Positions 1 to 8,548 are shown, counted from the first letter of the stretch. The stretch: DNA of 35,425 nt from Erythrobacter sp. CCH5-A1 (GCF_001557115.1 NZ_LSKQ01000123.1:1-35425); one strand, 5' to 3'. Made by a program: numbers and translations. Notes: generated by a model from the letters alone, not told the origin.

Positions 1-257
1 CCGTCCTTCACCGTCCAGCGCCGACCGCGCAACACGTGGTCGGCCGGACGCTTACGATCGACCTTCGAACAATGGACTTCAACACGGCGCGCGCCGTCGG
101 AGACACGGACCCCCAGGGGGGGCTTCCAATCTCTGGCAGCGCGCGCCTTCCGGACCGGCGCCCCAGTCAAAAATTTGCGCAGTCAGATAGAACTTTCGGG
201 TTTCATTAAATTTTCCAGACGGGGGGTCCGCCGCCGGGCTTGGACAGGGCGACGATC
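1..257. other. Unassigned left edge of the window
   Basis: No gene can be assigned. A minus-strand frame is open from about 182 to the window edge and looks protein-like in codon choice, but it has no ATG and begins right after a stop; it could be a leftward gene starting at a TTG near 170. A plus-strand frame is also open from base 1 and ends in a TGA that overlaps the ATG at 258, but its codons (CGA, TTA, AGG) are unlike the neighbouring phage genes. An AT-richer patch at about 168-217 could hold a promoter for the structural genes; no convincing hexamer pair is visible. Confidence 0.3.
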
Positions 258-857
258 ATGACGGAATGGTGTTCCGGGCTGGTCGATCACCCGGCTTTCT
301 ATTCGCGCAACGGCGTCGCCTACATGGTCGCTTCGCACTGGCGGACTGATCTGAAGGCGGACCAGATCGAACACCTGAAGCGCGCGAAGGCGGCGGGCTG
401 TTGCGCGACGTGCGACGTCGCGGCGGCTTCCGTCGAAGGCTTGCTTCGGAAGGTCTTCGGATCGCTTGACGGCGCGGTGATCACGTCGGTTCCGTGCGGA
501 CATTCACGCGTTCCCGACTGCTTGGGGAAGCGGCTGGCGCAAGCGGTCGCTTCAGCCATGGGCGTCGAGTTCGTCCAGGTCTGGGAAGACCGCTTCGTGT
601 CGGGTGCCAGTCACCCGAAACAGTTTGCCAACCTTCCCCCGCTGCAATGGCGGGTGAAGCCAAAGGGACGCGTGATCGTCATTGACGACGTGGCGACGTC
701 GGGCTGGCACTTGGAAGAAGCCCTGAACGCCCTTCGAAACGCCGGGCTGGAAGCCTTCGGCATTGCGTGGATAGGGGGACGCCGCCGTGTTGAAGACGAC
801 GAAGAAGTCCCCGCGCCCAGATCAATCTTCGGCGGCGGTCGCCGCTGGGGCCGATAG
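258..857 (+). CDS. ComF-like phosphoribosyltransferase-fold protein
   Basis: A 199-residue protein. The clear signature is the PRPP-binding loop, a run of hydrophobic residues followed by DDVATSG near residue 145, as in type I phosphoribosyltransferases and ComF. Upstream lie a segment resembling the ComF hood (VPCGHSR, then a GKRLAQAVA helix) and two cysteine-containing positions (CCATC near residue 55) that might bind metal. ATG 258 is preceded by an AGGG at suitable distance; a TTG start at 240 is also possible. It sits 11 bases upstream of the small terminase gene. Substrate is unknown: a role in phage nucleotide metabolism, or a ComF-like non-catalytic role, are both open. The fold call is fairly sure, the function is not. 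Confidence 0.7.
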   Translation: MTEWCSGLVDHPAFYSRNGVAYMVASHWRTDLKADQIEHLKRAKAAGCCATCDVAAASVEGLLRKVFGSLDGAVITSVPCGHSRVPDCLGKRLAQAVASAMGVEFVQVWEDRFVSGASHPKQFANLPPLQWRVKPKGRVIVIDDVATSGWHLEEALNALRNAGLEAFGIAWIGGRRRVEDDEEVPAPRSIFGGGRRWGR

Positions 858-868
858 TCGGGGTCGCC

Positions 869-1279
869 ATGAAGCGCGGACCTAAGCCCCAGACGGCTGT
901 CACGAAGGCGAAGCGCGGAACACTTCGACCGGATCGGGACGGCGACGGTCCGGTCCAATTGATCACCGCTGGCGATCCGCCGATTGTGCCCAGCTACCTG
1001 TCGCCCGCCGCGCAAGAAATCTGGCTGGAAGAAATCAGCCGCGTCATGCTTGCCGGGGTGACGGAACGGGACAGTTCGCTGTTCGCGACATACTGTTCGA
1101 CGGAAGCGCTGGTCCGCGCCGCCTTCATTGCTGGCGAACCGCCGCCGGCCGCGTATCTCACGGAGCTTCGCCGAATGCGCGAGTTGCTGGGCATTGCGGG
1201 GCCGCGCGTCCGTCAGGGGGCGAAGAATGGCGTCACGCAAACCGAAAACCCGTTCGCGCGCAACGGTCGCAAGGTTTGA
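869..1279 (+). CDS. Phage terminase small subunit, P27 family
   Basis: A 136-residue protein. It begins with the basic RGPKP segment typical of P27-type small terminases and has a central helical part including the PxxLSPAAQEIW-type motif found in this family. The small subunit recognises the packaging site on phage DNA and regulates the large subunit. It overlaps the start of the large terminase gene by 53 bases in another frame, which supports coupled translation. Family assignment rests on the N-terminal motif, length and position. Confidence 0.85.
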   Translation: MKRGPKPQTAVTKAKRGTLRPDRDGDGPVQLITAGDPPIVPSYLSPAAQEIWLEEISRVMLAGVTERDSSLFATYCSTEALVRAAFIAGEPPPAAYLTELRRMRELLGIAGPRVRQGAKNGVTQTENPFARNGRKV

Positions 1280-3125
1280 AAGCGAGTTCGTCCAGATCGC
1301 CTTCGACTATGCGTCGGGCGCTGTCGCGGACCGGAAGCGGAAGGAACATTGCGAGTTCGTCCGCCTGGCGGCGAAGCGGTTCCTGTCCGATCTGAAGCGC
1401 GCGCGGCGGCGGGACTGCGAGTTCTATTTCAGCGAATGGCACGGGCACGACGTTTGCGACTTCATTGAAAAGTTGCCGCACGTTCAAGGGTCGTGGGACA
1501 CGCCGACGCTTTCGCTGGAACCGGCGCAAGTCTTCATTCTGGTGAATGTCTTCGCCTTCCGTCGCAAGTCGGATGATCGGCGGCGCTTCACCCGCGCCTA
1601 TATCGAAGTCGCCCGCAAGAACGCGAAGTCCACGTTGACGGCGGGGATCGTCCTTTATTGCCTCACATGCGAAGGCGAGCTGGGGCCGGACATTGTTGTC
1701 GGCGCGACAACCGGCGCCCAGGCTGACAAGGTGTTCAAGCCCGCGAAGCAAATGGTGGACCGGACGTCCGCGCTTCGCGACGCCTTCGCCCTGAAGGCTT
1801 GGGCGCGGTCGATCACATGCGGTGACAATGGCGGATCGGTTCAGCCGATCAATTCCAAGTCGTCCACGCAAGACGGGTGGAACCCCTATGTCGGGGTCCT
1901 GGACGAACTTCACGCGCACAAGGATCGCGGGCTGTTCGACGTGATCCGGTCCGCCTTCGGTGCCCGGAAACAGCCGCTTATGTGGATGATCACCACGGCG
2001 GGCTATAACGTCCGGGGCGTCTGCTATGAACAGCGGACCTTGCTGGCGAAGATACTGAACGGCGCGGTCGAAGCCGATCACTATTTCGGGATCATCTTCA
2101 CAATCGACCAGGGCGACGATCCGTTCGACGAAGCGAACTGGCGCAAGGCGAACCCCTTGCTGGGCGCGGCGGTCGATCTTTCGGAGTTCCGGGGCTACGC
2201 AATCGAAGCGAAGGCCAGCCCTGAAAGCCTTGGCGAATTCCTGACGAAGCGCCTGAACGTCTGGCTGAACGCCGCCAGCGCCTGGCTTTCGGTCGATCAG
2301 TGGAAGAAGGCGACGATTGACGGCCTGGGCTGGGACGACTTCCACGGGCTGGAATGCACCGTCGGCGCGGACCTTGCGGACAAGGACGACATAACCGCCG
2401 TCGTGCTGATCGGACAGACGGAAGACGGCAAGATTGTCGTCAAGCCGAAGTTCTTCATTCCGGCGGCGGCGCTGATCCGGGAAACCCAAAGCGACACGGG
2501 TCAATCGACCTATGGCGTCTGGGCCGGGCACAATGGCGGACCGCCGCTGGACCCTGACGAGCTGGAAGGCTTGCCGCCGCTGTTCGATCTGGACGGCGAC
2601 GGGAAGCCGATCTGGGACAAGCCGCTGAAGGAATTGCCGCCGGAATGGCAGGGCGACTTGCTCACCACGCCCGGCGATTTTGTCGATCACAACACCGTCG
2701 AAATGTTCATTCGCTGGCTGGTCGCAACCCAGTCCGTCCGGAAGATCACCTTCGACCAGTTCGCCGCCGCCCAGCAAATGGCGTCGCGGCTGAACGAAGA
2801 CCTGGGATCGCCGGACGATCCAATTGCCGCCGTGCTGCATAAGTCGGCCGCGAACGTCACGAACCCGGCGAAGGAACTGGAAGCCCGCGTTCGGGCGAAA
2901 GACCCGGCGAAGCACATCGGACACGACGGCAATCCCGTCATGACCTGGATGGTTTCGAACGCGGTAGTCACGCGGCACGTCAACGGGACGATCATTCCGA
3001 AGAAGGAAAGCCCGGAAAGCGCCAACAAGATCGACGGGGTGGACGCCATGATCAACGCAATTGCGCCGATTGTCATGGTCGAACCGGACGCCGGTCCCGG
3101 AACCCTCGAATACACGGGGCTATAA
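1227..3125 (+). CDS. Phage terminase large subunit (ATPase and nuclease)
   Basis: A 632-residue protein of the Terminase_1 / HK97 gp2 type that pumps DNA into the procapsid. The ATPase part shows a variant Walker A (ARKNAKST, residues 129-136) and a Walker B ending in LDELH (about 225-229). The nuclease half starts near residue 376 with GADLADKDD, giving the first metal-binding Asp of the RNase H-like fold. ATG 1227 is chosen because an AGGGGG lies six bases before it; an upstream GTG in frame would only add a low-complexity leader. The start lies inside the small terminase gene, and the stop overlaps the portal start (TAATG). Confidence 0.93.
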   Translation: MASRKPKTRSRATVARFESEFVQIAFDYASGAVADRKRKEHCEFVRLAAKRFLSDLKRARRRDCEFYFSEWHGHDVCDFIEKLPHVQGSWDTPTLSLEPAQVFILVNVFAFRRKSDDRRRFTRAYIEVARKNAKSTLTAGIVLYCLTCEGELGPDIVVGATTGAQADKVFKPAKQMVDRTSALRDAFALKAWARSITCGDNGGSVQPINSKSSTQDGWNPYVGVLDELHAHKDRGLFDVIRSAFGARKQPLMWMITTAGYNVRGVCYEQRTLLAKILNGAVEADHYFGIIFTIDQGDDPFDEANWRKANPLLGAAVDLSEFRGYAIEAKASPESLGEFLTKRLNVWLNAASAWLSVDQWKKATIDGLGWDDFHGLECTVGADLADKDDITAVVLIGQTEDGKIVVKPKFFIPAAALIRETQSDTGQSTYGVWAGHNGGPPLDPDELEGLPPLFDLDGDGKPIWDKPLKELPPEWQGDLLTTPGDFVDHNTVEMFIRWLVATQSVRKITFDQFAAAQQMASRLNEDLGSPDDPIAAVLHKSAANVTNPAKELEARVRAKDPAKHIGHDGNPVMTWMVSNAVVTRHVNGTIIPKKESPESANKIDGVDAMINAIAPIVMVEPDAGPGTLEYTGL

Positions 3126-4393
3126 TGGACATTCGGTCGATCTTCACCCGCTGGCTGGAACCGCTGGGCGCTGGCGAAACCGCGCCCAGCGCGCCTTCAG
3201 CTTCCAGCGAACTGACCGATCCGGACAGTGACACGTTCTGGATCATGACGGGGACGAAGGGCGGAAGCCGCGTGTCCGTGACGGAGCGTTCGGCTATGAC
3301 GCTTCCAGCGGTCCTTCACGCGCTGGAAATCCTGACGGGCGTCTTCGCCATGACGCCCATGATCTACTATCGCCGCGAAGCTGACGGGAAGACGCGCGCC
3401 GACAATTCGCACCTGTTCACCCTGTTCCATGATCGCCCGAACGACGCCCAGTCGATCTTCCTGTTCAAAGAAGTCTTGCTGGGCGACATGCTTATGGCGG
3501 GCGGCTTCGCGAACTTCGTCCACCGCGACGGCATGTTCCGCCCGAAGTCGCTGTCTCGCCTGAACCCGCGCGCTGTTCAGCCCGCCCAGTTCTGGGACCG
3601 GACCGACGGGCTGGAACTGTTCTATGACGCCCAGCTTCCCGACGGATCGTCGGGACGCTTCAGCCGGACCGACATTTGGCACGTCCCCGGCTTCAGCCGC
3701 GACGGCTTGCTGGGGGTGAACCGGGTCAAGTTGCTGGACGACATGCTGGGATCGGCGGTCGCCGCCGGGGAGTATGCCCGGCATTTCTGGGAGAACAACG
3801 CCCAGCCCGCGACGCTGTTGAAAGCGAAGGGCAAGGTCAATCCGGAAGACAAGGCGAAGATCAAGTTTGACTGGAAGCGCATGTTCAGCGGTGCCCGGAA
3901 GGCGGGCGAAGTTGCGGTTCTGGATCAGGAAATGGACGCGACGACGCTAGGCGCGACGAACCGGGACAGCCAGTTCGTCGAAGTCCGGGCGTTCAATGTC
4001 GTCGAAGTGGCGCGGGCCTTCGGCGTCCCGCCGCACTTGCTCTATGAACTTTCTCGCGCGACCTTTTCAAACATTGAACAGCAGTCGCTGGAATTCATCA
4101 TGTATTCCATGATGCCGCACTATGAACGGGTCGCCAGCGCGGCGACGCACTACTTCGCGGAACCGGGGCACTTCTTCGAATTCTTGCCGGACGCCTTGCT
4201 GAAGGGCGACGTGAAGACCCGCTGGGAAGCCTACAAGGCGGCACGCGAAAGCGGCGCGATGAACGCGGACGAAATCCGCCGCCGCGAAAACTTGCAGCCG
4301 ATAGGGGGCAAGGCGGGCGAAGAATACTGGCGCCCGGCGAACATGGCCGTGTCCGGCGAACCCAATCCGACTTCCGCGCCGCCGCAACCGTAA
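3125..4393 (+). CDS. Phage portal protein, HK97 family
   Basis: A 422-residue protein matching HK97-type portals in length and in conserved segments: an N-terminal LPAVLHALEILTG helix, the LLGDMLMAGG region, the IWHVPGFSRDGLLG motif near residue 185 and the GVPPHLLYELSRATFSNIEQQ motif near residue 300. It forms the dodecameric ring at the DNA-entry vertex and docks the terminase. The C-terminal tail is Pro/Ser rich and probably disordered. The ATG overlaps the terminase stop codon. Confidence 0.93.
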   Translation: MDIRSIFTRWLEPLGAGETAPSAPSASSELTDPDSDTFWIMTGTKGGSRVSVTERSAMTLPAVLHALEILTGVFAMTPMIYYRREADGKTRADNSHLFTLFHDRPNDAQSIFLFKEVLLGDMLMAGGFANFVHRDGMFRPKSLSRLNPRAVQPAQFWDRTDGLELFYDAQLPDGSSGRFSRTDIWHVPGFSRDGLLGVNRVKLLDDMLGSAVAAGEYARHFWENNAQPATLLKAKGKVNPEDKAKIKFDWKRMFSGARKAGEVAVLDQEMDATTLGATNRDSQFVEVRAFNVVEVARAFGVPPHLLYELSRATFSNIEQQSLEFIMYSMMPHYERVASAATHYFAEPGHFFEFLPDALLKGDVKTRWEAYKAARESGAMNADEIRRRENLQPIGGKAGEEYWRPANMAVSGEPNPTSAPPQP

Positions 4394-4404
4394 GGGGCAA
4401 TCAC

Positions 4405-5349
4405 ATGAACAACCGGGTTCTGGCTGCGATCCGTTCGCAGCCCTGGGCGATTTTGCCCGAATACATGGACGCAATCGAAGCAATTGCTTCGCGCGCCTTC
4501 GACAATCCCGCCGTGATCGGCGTCGAGCTGGACGGGCACGCGGACCGCATGGCGGAAGCGATTGCGGAAATGGGCGCACCCTTCCCCGGCGCGCGGTCCG
4601 CTGCGATCCGTGACGGCGTTGCCAGCCTTCCGCTGTTCGGTCCGATCTTCCCCCGCGCCAACATGATGACGGAAATGTCGGGCGCGTCTTCGCTGGCAAC
4701 CCTTGCCGCCGACTTCCGCAAGGTCGAAGCCAGCCCTGAAGTCCGGAACATTCTGATCGTGGCGGACAGCCCCGGCGGGGTGATCACGGACGTCCGCGCG
4801 TTCGCGGCGCTGGTCGCCGGTTCGTCGAAGCCGGTGACGGTCTTCGCGTCGGGGCTTTGCTGTTCCGCCGCCTATCACATTTGCAGCCAGGCGACCGAAA
4901 TTGTCGCGGACCCGTTCGCGCTGATCGGGTCGATTGGCGTGATGATGTCCGGAAGCGTTCAGGAAGCGCCGGACAGCAATGGTGCCCGCGCTGTCCACGT
5001 CGTCAGTTCCAACGCGCCCGACAAGCGCGTGGACCTGTCCACGGACGAAGGACAGGCGAAGGTTCGCGAAATGATCGACGGGATCGAAGAAGTGTTCCTG
5101 TCCGACGTCGCGCGCGGCCGGAAGGTGCCCGTTTCCACAGTGAAGCGGGACTTCGGTCGCGGCGGAACGAAGTCTGCACGGCAGGCCAAGGAAGCCGGAA
5201 TGATCGACCGTGTTGAGGCTGGCGGCCTCGCAGCGGTCCTTCAGCGGCTTGCGCGGCCTTCCCGTTCAGCAACGCCAAGGCGGGCCGCTGCGGCGCTTTC
5301 CCTCGAAGTTGCGCAAATGCGCGCCGCTTCATTCACCACAGGAGACTGA
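4405..5349 (+). CDS. Prohead protease, S49 (SppA/ClpP-like) family
   Basis: A 314-residue protein with the S49 fold. DSPGGVITD near residue 115 gives the oxyanion-hole glycines. The nucleophile is the Ser of CCSAAYHICSQA near residue 152, followed by the typical ADPFALIGSIGV strand. Phage S49 proteases cut the scaffold part of the capsid protein during head maturation. Its place between portal and capsid genes fits this. The last codons form part of a short leader that serves the next gene, with only three bases between stop and the capsid ATG. The C-terminal about 40 residues are Arg/Ala rich and may be shed or bind scaffold. Confidence 0.9.
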   Translation: MNNRVLAAIRSQPWAILPEYMDAIEAIASRAFDNPAVIGVELDGHADRMAEAIAEMGAPFPGARSAAIRDGVASLPLFGPIFPRANMMTEMSGASSLATLAADFRKVEASPEVRNILIVADSPGGVITDVRAFAALVAGSSKPVTVFASGLCCSAAYHICSQATEIVADPFALIGSIGVMMSGSVQEAPDSNGARAVHVVSSNAPDKRVDLSTDEGQAKVREMIDGIEEVFLSDVARGRKVPVSTVKRDFGRGGTKSARQAKEAGMIDRVEAGGLAAVLQRLARPSRSATPRRAAAALSLEVAQMRAASFTTGD

Positions 5350-5355
5350 ACTATG
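5340..5355 (+). promoter_or_regulatory. Ribosome binding leader of the capsid gene, shared with the tail-tube gene
   Basis: The sequence AGGAGACTGAACTATG, ending in the capsid start codon, is identical over 16 bases to the leader of the tail-tube gene at 11776-11791. Here it also encodes the end and the TGA stop of the protease gene; at the second site it is non-coding. It contains a strong Shine-Dalgarno AGGAG eight bases from the ATG. Confidence 0.75.
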
Positions 5356-6678
5356 CTGCGCATTGCTGCATTGAAGCAAAAGCTGGCGGCCGTCCTTGCC
5401 GATATGGACGCCGTGATCGAAGCCGCGACGGACGCCGAAACCGGCGATCCGCGTGATCTTTCGGCGGAAGAACAGACGTCGTTCGACGAACTGAAGGCGC
5501 GTGCCGGTGCCCTTCAGGCGTCGATCCGTCGCGAAGAAGAAATGCTGGCGCTGAAGGCGTCGGCGGCTTCGCCCGTGATCCTTCCCGGCGGCACGCCCGG
5601 CGCGGGCGGCGGCGGGGTGACTTTCCCCGCCCAGGTCCGCGAACCGACGAAGCCGGGGATCATGATGGCGCGGATCGCCCAAGCGTTCGCCATTGGCGGC
5701 GGGGATCAGCGCGCCATGGCAAGCGCCGCCGAACAGCTTTACGGTTCGGAGATGGGGCAGATCGTCGCGAACATGGAGCAGGCGACGAACACGAAGGGCG
5801 GGTTCTTGGTGGACACCGCCTATTCGTCGGACTTCATTGACATTCTGCGCCCCCGTGTCGTCATGCGCCAGATGGGGGCACGCACGATCCCGATGCCCGA
5901 CGGCAACCTGACGACGCGCCGGAAGACCGCCGGGACGAACGCCAGCTACGTCGGCGAACGTGTCCCGGCACCCAAGACGGAAGCGACCGTCGGACAGATC
6001 ACCATGTCCGCGAAGCGCCTGACGGCGCTGGTCCCGATCACCAATCAGCTCATTCGCCGGGCGTCCCTGAACGTCCAGATGATGATCAGGGACGATCTGG
6101 TCGAAGGCGTGTCGCGCCGTGAAGATCAGCAGTTTCTTCGCGGGGTCGGATCGGCAACCGCGCCGACGGGCCTTCGCAACCTGATCGCCGCCGGGAACGT
6201 GATCGCCGCGAACGCGACCGTGAACCTGGTCAACGTCACGAATGATCTGGGCAAGCTGCGGCTGGCGGTGCTGAACGCCAACATTCCCATGACCCAGTGC
6301 GGCTATATCATGTCGCCCCGGACGTTGCTGTTCCTGGAAAACCTCCGCGACGGCAACGGGAACAAGGCGTTCCCGGAAGTCGCCGAAGGGCGGCTGGGGA
6401 TTTACCCGATTGGCGTCACCACGTCGGTCCCGGACAACCTCGGCGCGGGCACCAATCAGTCGGAAATCTACTTCGGCGACTTCGCCCAGTTCATGATCGG
6501 CGACACGGAACAGATCGCAATCGCGGCTTCCGACGTTGCCGCCTATGACGACGGCGGGACGATGCGCGCGGCGTTCAGCAATGACGAAACTGTCGTCCGT
6601 CTGATCGCCGAACACGACACCCAGGTCCGCTATGACACCGCCTTCGCGGTTCTGACCGGCGTCACCTGGGCCATGTGA
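5353..6678 (+). CDS. HK97-type major capsid protein
   Basis: A 441-residue protein. Residues 1 to about 105 are charged and helical (a delta/scaffold domain with an EEQTSFDELKARAGALQ coiled coil) and then a Gly-rich linker. The HK97 fold follows, with GGFLVDTAYSSDFIDILRPRVVMRQMGARTIPMPDGN and the typical ITNQLIRRASLNVQMMIRDDL and GNKAFPEV regions. It builds the icosahedral shell; the N-terminal part is probably removed by the upstream S49 protease. Very strong Shine-Dalgarno. GAG/CTC is nearly absent in the gene (about six occurrences in 1.3 kb). Confidence 0.95.
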   Translation: MLRIAALKQKLAAVLADMDAVIEAATDAETGDPRDLSAEEQTSFDELKARAGALQASIRREEEMLALKASAASPVILPGGTPGAGGGGVTFPAQVREPTKPGIMMARIAQAFAIGGGDQRAMASAAEQLYGSEMGQIVANMEQATNTKGGFLVDTAYSSDFIDILRPRVVMRQMGARTIPMPDGNLTTRRKTAGTNASYVGERVPAPKTEATVGQITMSAKRLTALVPITNQLIRRASLNVQMMIRDDLVEGVSRREDQQFLRGVGSATAPTGLRNLIAAGNVIAANATVNLVNVTNDLGKLRLAVLNANIPMTQCGYIMSPRTLLFLENLRDGNGNKAFPEVAEGRLGIYPIGVTTSVPDNLGAGTNQSEIYFGDFAQFMIGDTEQIAIAASDVAAYDDGGTMRAAFSNDETVVRLIAEHDTQVRYDTAFAVLTGVTWAM

Positions 6679-6753
6679 TCCGACACTGGCGGGACTGGGG
6701 CATAATCGCTTCAGCCCCGCCACTGGTTTAAATCCGATCCAAGGGGAAATCCC

Positions 6754-7032
6754 ATGAAAGCAGTCAAGTTTCTCATGCCGTTCATTGTCGGCGCGCTTTA
6801 CAATGAAGGCGAAGTCGCGGGCTTCGAAGACGCCGTTGCGGACGATCTGATCGAACGCAAGATCGCCGAACCTGTGAAGGCGGCGAAGGCGAAGACGGAC
6901 GAACCTGTCGATCCCGCCACGCTGGACGACGCCGCGCTGGACAAGCTGATCGCCGCCGAAAAGGTGAAGGTCGTCGACGGGGCGGATCGTGCCGCGAAGA
7001 TCGAAGCGGTTCTGGCGGCGCGCAAGAAGTAA
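6754..7032 (+). CDS. Small head-region protein with a HeH/SAP-like C-terminus
   Basis: A 92-residue protein with AGGGGA before its ATG. The N-terminal half (MKAVKFLMPF, then GEVAGFEDAVADDLIERKIAEPV) resembles the start of the protein at 10648-10902, and both carry a small 'x-x-GD/E-x-x-x-A-x-x-LI' module. The C-terminal part (LDDAALDKLIAAEKVKV, then GADRAAKIEAVLAA) has the helix-extended loop-helix pattern of HeH/SAP motifs seen in small phage head proteins. It lies just after the capsid gene, so a role in head completion or DNA contact is possible but not shown. Confidence 0.7.
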   Translation: MKAVKFLMPFIVGALYNEGEVAGFEDAVADDLIERKIAEPVKAAKAKTDEPVDPATLDDAALDKLIAAEKVKVVDGADRAAKIEAVLAARKK

Positions 7033-7091
7033 CGCCGCCCAATCTCTCCCTGAACTAGCGGTCGCCTTGCCCGTTCGCGGGTCTGGCGGCT

Positions 7092-7110
7092 GCGCCTTTT
7101 CGGAAGGCGC
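7092..7110 (+). promoter_or_regulatory. Hairpin that covers the ribosome binding site of the next gene
   Basis: GCGCCTT, loop TTCGG, AAGGCGC: a perfect 7-bp stem ending three bases before the ATG at 7114. The only Shine-Dalgarno-like bases (GGAAGG) lie in its loop and 3' arm. It may limit translation of the following protein. This is seen in the sequence; the effect is inference. Confidence 0.45.
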
Positions 7111-7113
7111 GAC

Positions 7114-7944
7114 ATGACAATAACAACCCGCGACCAGATCATTTCCGCGCTGGCGAACAATGCAAGCCGGATCGTTCTGGACAAGGCGAACATCGCCGCG
7201 CAAGTCGCCGGGCAATATGCTTCCATGTGGCGCGCAACCGGAACGCCGGGACAGGGTGCCATTCCCGGCGCGGCGGAAGTCTGCACAAAGGCAATGACGG
7301 GGGCTATCCCCTTTGCCAATCAGACGTCGCCCAATCAAAGCCTACTGGCCTGGCTCTGGGCGGTATGCAGCAACAACGCCCAAGCGCTCGAAATCCATGA
7401 TCGGCTTGCGCACATGGGCGGACTGAACCTTTCCGTGACGACGCCGCAAACCGTCGGCGTGGACGTTCAGACGCTTGGCGTAGCAGCGGCGCGGATCGGC
7501 GCGGCAAACTTCACTGATCTTCAATGGTGGTATGAAGTCTATACGGCGGGCGGCGCTACGGCTTCGAACGCGACGTTCAATGTCACTTTCGACGACGGAT
7601 CGACCGGAAACCTGAACCTGTTGCCCGTTGGCGGGACGCTGGCGGCAAGCCGCCTGTTTTCGCTGGACGCGTTGCGCACCGCTGGACAGCAGGGGCGCAC
7701 GATCCGGGGCGTCAATTCCGTCACCTTATCGGCTTCGACCGGCGCGGCTGGAAGCGCGGGGATCACCGTCACCCGTCCGCGCACGACGCTTCCCATGCCT
7801 CTGGCGAACTTTTCGAACGTAGCGGACTGGGCACAGCTCGGATTGCCCGACATTCCGAACGACGCCTGTCTGTTCCCGATCATCCTTCCCAGCACCACGT
7901 CCACCGGCACGCTTCGCGGGGGCGGGAAGATCGTCCACGGCTAG
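7114..7944 (+). CDS. Putative head fiber or decoration protein
   Basis: A 276-residue protein not assigned to a named family by me. The first about 100 residues are helical and Ala-rich (TRDQIISALANNASRIVLDKANIAAQ) with a conserved-looking IHDRLAHMGGLNLSVTTPQTVGVDV stretch. The middle (WWYEVYTAGG, NATFNVTFDDGSTGNLNLLPVGG) is rich in short beta strands. Proteins of this style occur after capsid genes in alphaproteobacterial phages. The two spike-base paralogues follow directly, so a capsid fiber or spike is a reasonable guess. Its Shine-Dalgarno is inside a hairpin (7092-7110). Confidence 0.65.
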   Translation: MTITTRDQIISALANNASRIVLDKANIAAQVAGQYASMWRATGTPGQGAIPGAAEVCTKAMTGAIPFANQTSPNQSLLAWLWAVCSNNAQALEIHDRLAHMGGLNLSVTTPQTVGVDVQTLGVAAARIGAANFTDLQWWYEVYTAGGATASNATFNVTFDDGSTGNLNLLPVGGTLAASRLFSLDALRTAGQQGRTIRGVNSVTLSASTGAAGSAGITVTRPRTTLPMPLANFSNVADWAQLGLPDIPNDACLFPIILPSTTSTGTLRGGGKIVHG

Positions 7945-7958
7945 AGAGGTGAAACACC

Positions 7959-8234
7959 ATGCCCCAGATTGACAACTTCAACGGAACGGCTGGCGATATT
8001 CTGACCGCGCCCGCCATCAATCTTTACCCGATCATCCCGGACGACACGAACCCGCTGCCCGTGGTGCCCCGCTACATCTGGGTTGGGACCGCCGGGGACG
8101 TCGTGCTGCGCGGGCTGGGATCGGACGGGGACGTGGTGCTGAAGAACTGCCCGGCGGGCGGTTACATCTACGCCCGGTGCTCGCACGTCCGGGCCACCGG
8201 AACGACCGCCGCCCACCTTGTCGCCTGCGCATGA
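7959..8234 (+). CDS. Spike base protein, Rcc01079-like (copy 1)
   Basis: A 91-residue all-beta protein with the pattern of the head spike base of the Rhodobacter gene transfer agent (Rcc01079 family): PLPVVPRYIWVGTAGDV, then VVLRG, VVLKNCPAGGYIYARCSHVRATGTTA. About 60 percent identical to the protein encoded next to it. AGAGAGG precedes the ATG. In the GTA this protein sits on capsid vertices or faces and carries a spike fiber that helps binding to capsule; the same role is inferred here. Confidence 0.75.
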   Translation: MPQIDNFNGTAGDILTAPAINLYPIIPDDTNPLPVVPRYIWVGTAGDVVLRGLGSDGDVVLKNCPAGGYIYARCSHVRATGTTAAHLVACA

Positions 8235-8270
8235 CGCGCGCCCTATCGACCATTCAGCGAAGGTTTGACT

Positions 8271-8546
8271 ATGCCCCAGATCGACAACTTCAACGGCGTT
8301 GCCGGTGACTTTCTGATCGCGTCTTCCATCAACCCCTATGCGATTGTGCCGCACGACACGGACCCGCTGCCCGTGGTGCCCAAGGCCATCTACATAGGAA
8401 CCGGCGGAGATGTCACCCTTCGCGGGATCGGCGCCGACGCGGACGTGACGCTGAAGAACCTGGTCAGCGGTCAGGAAATCTGCATCCGCGCATCGCACGT
8501 TCGGGCGACCGGCACGACGGCGGGCGATCTGGTCGCCCTCGCCTGA
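8271..8546 (+). CDS. Spike base protein, Rcc01079-like (copy 2)
   Basis: A tandem paralogue of the preceding gene, 91 residues. It shares the opening MPQIDNFNG and the core VVPKAIYIGTGGDVTLRG, TLKNLVSGQEICIRASHVRATGTTAGDLVAL. ATG 8271 is chosen over a TTG two codons upstream because it matches the start of copy 1 and has GAAGG at good distance. The two copies differ mainly in surface residues, so they may make a mixed or alternative spike base. Confidence 0.75.
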   Translation: MPQIDNFNGVAGDFLIASSINPYAIVPHDTDPLPVVPKAIYIGTGGDVTLRGIGADADVTLKNLVSGQEICIRASHVRATGTTAGDLVALA

Positions 8547-8548
8547 CT

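Noticed and set aside
183..503. Minus-strand frame opposite the phosphoribosyltransferase-like gene
   Set aside because: Arg-rich antisense text; the plus strand has the PRPP motif.
787..885. Short plus-strand frame (GTG start, AGGGGG upstream) between the phosphoribosyltransferase and small terminase genes
   Set aside because: Only 32 codons, overlaps both neighbours and has no recognisable feature; the ribosome binding site may be chance.
6679..6753. Possible terminator after the capsid gene (GGGGC ... GCCCC with flanking partial matches)
   Set aside because: The stem is interrupted and no T tract follows; read-through to the next genes is expected.
5329..7338. Long open minus-strand frame opposite the capsid gene
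   Set aside because: Antisense shadow of the capsid and following genes; Arg-rich, no domain and no ribosome binding site.
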